The notes under the pieces were generated by a model. That model searched no databases. It worked only from the letters and a program-made list of their open reading frames with translations, and was not told the origin of the DNA. Of a DNA stretch of 64,000 nucleotides, positions 59,257 to 64,000 are shown one piece after another (the first letter of the stretch is position 1; each line of letters opens with the position of its first letter). The stretch covers positions 558,001 to 622,000 of the forward strand of contig NZ_AP031573.1 in the NCBI RefSeq assembly GCF_041154745.1, written 5' to 3'. The position numbers were made by a program, and so were the translations under genes. The stretch comes from Flavobacterium sp. CFS9 (GTDB lineage Bacteria > Bacteroidota > Bacteroidia > Flavobacteriales > Flavobacteriaceae).

Positions 59257-60936
59257 ATGCATTTATCTTCTTCAATCAATAAAACGGCATTTATTATTCT
59301 TCTAAATTTGTTGTTTGGGTCACTCCAGGCACAGCAAAATGAATCTTTAAAAACACCTACAAAACAGGATACCTTAAACGGTTCAATTACTCCCGAAAGA
59401 ATTTGGTGGGATATTCAGCATTACGACCTCACCTTAAAACCCGATTATCTCCGTAAAAGTATTACTGGAAAAAATGAAATTGAATACAATGTAATTCATT
59501 CAAAACATTCTGATTTAATGCAGATTGACTTAGTGAGTCCCCTTAAAATTGATAGTGTTTTTCAAAAAGGAAAAAAAATTGCATACACCCAAAATCAGAA
59601 CATCTGGTATTTAAAACTTCCGAAAAATCAATCCGAAAAAGGCAACAAAGTACTCATTTACTATTCAGGTAAACCAACAGAATCTATTAAACCACCCTGG
59701 GATGGCGGTTTCGTTTGGGCAAAAGATTCCCTCGGGCGTCCATGGATTTCTGTAGCCTGCCAATACAAAGGTGCCAGTTTATGGTATCCCTGCAAAAACA
59801 CTATGTATGACGAGCCTGATAAAGGAGCCGGTATTAGTATCTCGGTTCCTGATACTTTAATTGCAATTGGAAATGGCCGATTAAAGAGTAAAATCAAAAA
59901 TCAGGATAATACTTCAACTTATAAATGGGAAGTAAAAAATCCTGTGAGTCACTATGGAATCTCATTTTATGTTGGAAAATATAGCAACATCAGCCAAACT
60001 TTTAATGGCGAAAACGGCTCGTTGGATCTGAATTACTGGATATTAGATTACAATAAGGAAAAAGCCAAATCACATCTGATTCCGGAAGTAACTACAACTC
60101 TAAAGTCCCTGGAACACTGGTATGGTCCCTATCCTTTTTACGAAGACGGATTTAAAATTGTAGACGCTCCCTATATTGGTATGGAACATCAAAGTGCTAT
60201 CGCTTACGGCAGTTCTTATAAAAAAGGAACCAACAGAAAAGGCGGTGATATTTCGAACACAGGCTGGGGTAAAAAAACTGATAAAATCGTTGTACATGAA
60301 ATAGCACACGAATGGTTCGGCAATAACATTACAGCAATAGATATTGCTGACAGATGGCTTCAGGAAGGTTTTGCAGGTCTGGCAGAAGAACTTGTAATTG
60401 CAGACTTGTGCGGCAGGAAAGCCGGCAACGAATTTATGGCAGGAAGATTTAGAACTATAGACAATGACAAACCAATTATTGGCAGATATGGGATAAATGA
60501 AGATGGCAGTAATGACAACTATGTAAAAGGATGGGCTATCATGCACATGATTGGCAGTATCATTGACAATGATGATAAATTTCGAAAAATATTACGCGGC
60601 TTAAATCACGATTTCCATAATAAGACTGTGACCACAAACGAAATCGAAACTTACATAAGCACAAAATCCGGGATTAATTTTGACTATTTATTCGATCAAT
60701 ACCTAAGAACCAATAAAGTACCGGTTTTAGAATATAAATACAAAAACGGTGCACTAAGTTATCGCTACACCCATTGCAATGAAAATTTTGCCATGCCTGT
60801 TAAATCAAACTGGTCCAAAGACAATTGGATACACCCTACAACTTCATGGCAATCGTTACCAGTGAACGATAAGGATGCCACTACTGATTTAAAAATCGAT
60901 CTCAACTTTTACATCACACTTAAAAAAGTAGAATAA
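59257..60936 (+). CDS. secreted M1-family metallopeptidase
   Basis: This is a 559-residue protein with a signal peptide (AFIILLNLLFGSLQAQ). The N-terminal beta domain is followed by the exopeptidase motif region DAPYIGMEHQSAIAYGSS. The zinc site is VVHEIAHEWFGNNITA with the third ligand in RWLQEGFAGLAEELVI. It lacks the large C-terminal helical domain of long M1 enzymes. Its role is probably peptide degradation in the periplasm or outside. The ATG follows directly after a perfect hairpin, leaving no room for a ribosome site, which is odd. Confidence 0.9.
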   Translation: MHLSSSINKTAFIILLNLLFGSLQAQQNESLKTPTKQDTLNGSITPERIWWDIQHYDLTLKPDYLRKSITGKNEIEYNVIHSKHSDLMQIDLVSPLKIDSVFQKGKKIAYTQNQNIWYLKLPKNQSEKGNKVLIYYSGKPTESIKPPWDGGFVWAKDSLGRPWISVACQYKGASLWYPCKNTMYDEPDKGAGISISVPDTLIAIGNGRLKSKIKNQDNTSTYKWEVKNPVSHYGISFYVGKYSNISQTFNGENGSLDLNYWILDYNKEKAKSHLIPEVTTTLKSLEHWYGPYPFYEDGFKIVDAPYIGMEHQSAIAYGSSYKKGTNRKGGDISNTGWGKKTDKIVVHEIAHEWFGNNITAIDIADRWLQEGFAGLAEELVIADLCGRKAGNEFMAGRFRTIDNDKPIIGRYGINEDGSNDNYVKGWAIMHMIGSIIDNDDKFRKILRGLNHDFHNKTVTTNEIETYISTKSGINFDYLFDQYLRTNKVPVLEYKYKNGALSYRYTHCNENFAMPVKSNWSKDNWIHPTTSWQSLPVNDKDATTDLKIDLNFYITLKKVE

Positions 60937-61006
60937 ACCTAAAATCGCTGCATCCGACAATCAAAAACAGTATACCACTTAGTGTTAATATTTTGTTAAA
61001 ATAAAA

Positions 61007-61039
61007 TTAAACAACTGTTTAATTTAAACGCTTGTTTAA
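61007..61039 (+). promoter_or_regulatory. two TetR-type operator palindromes and -7 box
   Basis: TTAAACAACTGTTTAA (61007-61022) and TTAAACGCTTGTTTAA (61024-61039) share TTAAACNNNTGTTTAA-type arms and are 17 bp apart. A TAATTTTG -7 box (61037-61044) overlaps the second site, so binding would block transcription. Confidence 0.7.
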
Positions 61040-61065
61040 TTTTGTACCCAATTAGAAACACTACC

Positions 61066-61695
61066 ATGTCAGACTTCGAATTAAACGATAAAAAAATTCA
61101 GATTTTGGAGGTTGCTGAAAAGCTATTCTCTGAAAAAGGATTTGAAGGGACTTCGATACGGGATATCTCAAAACATGCAAAAATTAATATTGCAATGGTT
61201 TCGTATTACTTTGGCTCTAAAGAAAGACTTCTTGAAGCTCTTATTATTTACAAAACTGCCGATTTAAAACTTCAACTTGAAAATTTATTACAGGAAAGTA
61301 TCGAACCTCTCGATAAAGTCAATAAATTAATCGAAATTTACATCACGAGAATAAGCTGTAACAAAGGGATATTCAGAGTCTTACACTTTGAACTTAACGC
61401 TAAAAAAAGAGAAAAAAGCATGATTGCTTTTACAAAACTCAAAAAAGAGAACTTAAAATCTGTGGAGAGCATTATCAGACATGGACAATCTCAGGGTGTA
61501 TTCAGAAAAGATGTAATCATCCCCCTTATTACTCCTACTATCATCGGAACCTTTTTTCACTTTCACATGAATAGACCTTTTTTTGAGGAGCTATTAAATT
61601 TAAAAACGGAAGAGATGTACAACGAGTACATCAAAACCAGTCTTACAAAGCACATTCAACAAACTATAAAAGCGCTACTTGTTTATGAAAATTAG
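61066..61695 (+). CDS. TetR-family transcriptional regulator
   Basis: This is a 209-residue repressor. The N-terminal helix-turn-helix is typical: ILEVAEKLFSEKGFEGTSIR, then DISKHAKINIAMVSYYFGSK and ERLLEALI. The C-terminal ligand-binding part is helical and varied. The ATG at 61066 was chosen over a frame from 61042, which starts inside the promoter. It leads an efflux operon: the TolC gene overlaps its end by 11 bp. It should repress its own operon through the two palindromes upstream. Confidence 0.9.
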   Translation: MSDFELNDKKIQILEVAEKLFSEKGFEGTSIRDISKHAKINIAMVSYYFGSKERLLEALIIYKTADLKLQLENLLQESIEPLDKVNKLIEIYITRISCNKGIFRVLHFELNAKKREKSMIAFTKLKKENLKSVESIIRHGQSQGVFRKDVIIPLITPTIIGTFFHFHMNRPFFEELLNLKTEEMYNEYIKTSLTKHIQQTIKALLVYEN

Positions 61696-63004
61696 TCAAT
61701 TAATGCTCTTTGGAATTTTCTTCATCGGAATTACGTCAATAGAAGCACAAGAGAAAACAAGTTTAACCTTAGGCGAGGCCGTACAAATGGCCTGGGAAAA
61801 AAGTAACGAAGTTACACTTGCCAACTCTAAGGTAAACACAAAAAAATACGAATTAAAAAGCGTAAAAGACAATCAATATCCGGATATTAAAATTTCCGGT
61901 CAATACCAACGTCTTACAAAGGCATCGATTAGTATGCCAAATCAGGGTGAAAATGCATCTATAGCATCTCCGGACAGAGCAATGTTTGGAATGGCAACTT
62001 TGAGCCTGCCTTTATTTTCAGGATTCAAAATTCAGAATAGTATTGAGGCCTACGATAACTTATACGAAGCAGAAAATGCTACTGCTGCCAAAACGAAAGA
62101 GGATGTTGCTTTAAAAGTAATTACCTATTACACTGCTTTGTATAAAGCTCAAAAAACATTGGATGTTTTAAATGAAAATCAAAAAAGTGCGAAACAACGT
62201 GTTACTGATTTTACCGAATTGGAAAAGAATGGAATTATTCCCAGAAATGATTTATTAAAGTCTCAATTACTGGTTTCAAAAACGCAATTATCTATTGATG
62301 AAGCCACTAACAATCTTAATAATATCAATTTCTATCTAGCCACTTTATTAAAGTTAGACCCTAACACGAAACTTCAGGTTAATGAAGCTGATTTTTTCAA
62401 CTTAAAAACAAGCAATGCGCCAACATCAGATGCAATAGCTCTTGAAAACAGAAAAGATCTGGAAGCTATTCGTTTACAGCAAAAAGCTACTGAGTCAAAT
62501 ATCAAAGTAGCAAAGGCAGCCTATTATCCTACATTAGCCTTATTGGGCGGTTATACAGCTCTGGACCTTAAAGACATTATAACGGTAAGATATGCTATGA
62601 ACTTTGGATTAGGTTTAACTTATGACTTATCCGGAATTTACAAAAACAGTGCTCATGTACGAGTAGCGGAAAGCAAAGCTCTGGAAGTTAAAAATAGTGA
62701 GGCTCTAATGACGGATCGTATTAAAGTTGAAGTTCAAAAATCAATTGAAGATTATGATTTGGCTATAAATCAAAGTGTAGTTTATGATGAAGCTCTTCAA
62801 CAGGCAAGTGAAAATTACAGACTTGTAAAAGATAAGTTTGACAATGGTTTAGCAGATACTAATGATTTGGTTGAAGCTGACGTTGAACAATTAAGCGCTA
62901 AAATAAATACCGCTTTATCTAAAGCGACTATTATTCAAAAATATTACGAATTACTTTCGGTATCCGGACAATTATCACAATCATTCAATCTTTCTAAAAT
63001 ATAA
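61685..63004 (+). CDS. TolC-family outer-membrane efflux protein
   Basis: This is a 439-residue outer-membrane channel with a signal peptide (QLMLFGIFFIGITSIEAQ). OEP-type long helices are present: LTLGEAVQMAWEKSNEVTLA, FTELEKNGIIPRNDLLKSQL and KVAKAAYYPTLALLGGYTAL. It lacks a lipidation Cys, unlike the NodT-type channel at 18015. The ATG at 61685 is preferred to a TTG 6 bp earlier. It overlaps the TetR gene by 11 bp, and 12 bp separate it from the adaptor gene. Confidence 0.9.
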   Translation: MKISQLMLFGIFFIGITSIEAQEKTSLTLGEAVQMAWEKSNEVTLANSKVNTKKYELKSVKDNQYPDIKISGQYQRLTKASISMPNQGENASIASPDRAMFGMATLSLPLFSGFKIQNSIEAYDNLYEAENATAAKTKEDVALKVITYYTALYKAQKTLDVLNENQKSAKQRVTDFTELEKNGIIPRNDLLKSQLLVSKTQLSIDEATNNLNNINFYLATLLKLDPNTKLQVNEADFFNLKTSNAPTSDAIALENRKDLEAIRLQQKATESNIKVAKAAYYPTLALLGGYTALDLKDIITVRYAMNFGLGLTYDLSGIYKNSAHVRVAESKALEVKNSEALMTDRIKVEVQKSIEDYDLAINQSVVYDEALQQASENYRLVKDKFDNGLADTNDLVEADVEQLSAKINTALSKATIIQKYYELLSVSGQLSQSFNLSKI

Positions 63005-63016
63005 TCGACAGCTCTC

Positions 63017-64000
63017 ATGGAAAAGAAAAAAACAAATACTAAATTCATCATTATACTAGCCGTTTTGGTTTTAGTGGGCGGAACTTACGGAATAACTAAG
63101 TACATGCACTCTTTAGCTCACGAGGAAACGGATGATGCTCAAATCGAGAAAAAAATGAATCCGATTATTCCAAGAGTATCGGGATATATTAGTAAAGTAT
63201 ACGTAAAAGATAATGATTTTGTAAAAAAAGGCGATACGTTGTTTACGATTGATAAAAGAGATTATCAGTTAAAAATCGATGAGGCTAATGCTGCTTTATT
63301 AGGTGCTGAAGGACAATACGAAGCTGCAAAAGCTGACATTGGAAGTGCTAATGCAAGCATCTCTGTATCGGATGCACAAATGAGATCGGCAACAGGTTCT
63401 ATCGAAAGCGCAAAAATCAGATTAAGACAAATTACGAACGATTATAACCGTTACAATAATTTGTACAAAACACATACGATTACAAAACAACAATACGAAC
63501 AGGCACTATCTGCAAAAGAAGAAGCTGAAAATCAAGTACGTGTTTTACAAGATCAACAAAGAGCGAGTTCTTACCAAAAATCAGTAATTCAATCAAAATC
63601 AAAAGTTTCTGACAAACAAACTGAAGTAGCTTCCGCTAATATCAAAAAAGCGAAAACAATGTTGGATGTTGCTCACTTAAATCTTAGCTATACGGTTGTA
63701 ACTGCTGCAATCGACGGACAGGTTTCTAAAGTAGATATCCAACCGGGACAATTAGTTCAACCGGGACAATCTTTATTCTACATCATCAACAACAATGAAG
63801 CTTGGGTTGTGGCTAACTTTAAAGAAACGCAATTGAACAAAATGGTTGCCGGACAAAAAGTAAGTCTAAAAGTGGATGCTTATCCAAACTATGAATTTAA
63901 AGGAACTGTAACTTCTTTTTCTCCTGCAACAGGGTCACGTTTTTCTTTATTACCTCCTGATAATGCAACAGGTAACTTCGTAAAAACAATTCAGAGATTG
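63017..64000 (+). CDS. HlyD/EmrA-family efflux adaptor (3' truncated by window edge)
   Basis: This is a membrane fusion protein with the frame open to the last base (328 codons seen). An N-terminal TM helix (FIIILAVLVLVGGTYGITKY) is followed by a lipoyl half (IIPRVSGYISKVYVKDNDFV, KKGDTLFTI), a long helical hairpin with coiled coil, and the second half (YTVVTAAIDGQVSKVDIQPG). The EmrA-like barrel follows (AWVVANFKETQLNKMVAGQK). A DHA2-type (EmrB) pump gene is expected just beyond the window; this cannot be seen. Confidence 0.92.
   Translation, partial: MEKKKTNTKFIIILAVLVLVGGTYGITKYMHSLAHEETDDAQIEKKMNPIIPRVSGYISKVYVKDNDFVKKGDTLFTIDKRDYQLKIDEANAALLGAEGQYEAAKADIGSANASISVSDAQMRSATGSIESAKIRLRQITNDYNRYNNLYKTHTITKQQYEQALSAKEEAENQVRVLQDQQRASSYQKSVIQSKSKVSDKQTEVASANIKKAKTMLDVAHLNLSYTVVTAAIDGQVSKVDIQPGQLVQPGQSLFYIINNNEAWVVANFKETQLNKMVAGQKVSLKVDAYPNYEFKGTVTSFSPATGSRFSLLPPDNATGNFVKTIQRL

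Overview
The window looks like chromosomal DNA from a Bacteroidota bacterium, most likely Flavobacterium or a close relative. The reasons are low GC and AT-rich spacers, TAnnTTTG-type -7 boxes, few Shine-Dalgarno sites, many lipoproteins with a late Cys, and typical flavobacterial families such as TPR-containing histidine kinases and secreted M1 peptidases. The genus is an inference. I found no tRNA, rRNA, CRISPR array, insertion sequence or prophage. A CDS is cut at each edge: an MscS channel on the left and an HlyD/EmrA adaptor on the right.

Region by region. (1) 0.9-14.7 kb is the least ordinary part. A signalling cassette occurs twice (923-4904 and 11782-14681). Each copy has a divergent membrane protein, a shared regulatory region, a tiny proline-tailed lipoprotein and a TPR sensor kinase. 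Only the first copy has a response regulator. The two intergenic regions keep the same inverted repeats with compensating base changes, and both carry 10-bp phased repeats before the divergent gene. Between the copies lie two accessory operons (5063-8460 and 8625-9900) that share an almost identical 49-bp promoter. They encode a Cys-rich protein, a DUF4236 protein, an excalibur protein, a TerB-like protein, a four-helix membrane coiled-coil protein, a von Willebrand A-like lipoprotein, a lone restriction-type nuclease and a Cys-rich secreted peptide. A GH1 beta-glucosidase follows. (2) 14.8-31.6 kb is mostly ordinary: a nucleotidase/DeoR divergent pair, an AraC regulator, an RND efflux operon, an esterase, an M1 peptidase, GapN and a rhodanese.

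(3) 31.3-41.8 kb reads as a sulfide/persulfide neighbourhood: rhodanese, a Crp/Fnr regulator with a CxC motif, a TauE exporter, cytochrome bd oxidase, a persulfide dioxygenase-rhodanese fusion and two YeeE/YedE transporters. It is dense in palindromic repeats, including a 322-bp tandem array. (4) 42.5-46.4 kb is the glycerol operon glpD-glpK-glpF. (5) 46.8-48.5 kb is a MarR, nitroreductase and YceI group behind a duplicated operator. (6) 50.1-59.2 kb is a complete trp operon (trpE-G-D-C-F-B-A) with a leader peptide holding three consecutive Trp codons and an attenuator. Four unrelated small genes and several families of palindromic repeats are inserted between the trp genes. (7) 59.3-64.0 kb holds a second M1 peptidase and a TetR-TolC-HlyD efflux operon behind two operator palindromes.

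The best candidates for something undescribed are the duplicated kinase/small-lipoprotein cassette with its conserved structured leader, and the TerB/coiled-coil/vWA operon that shares a promoter type with the neighbouring nuclease operon. All function calls come from reading motifs by eye; no database search was run.
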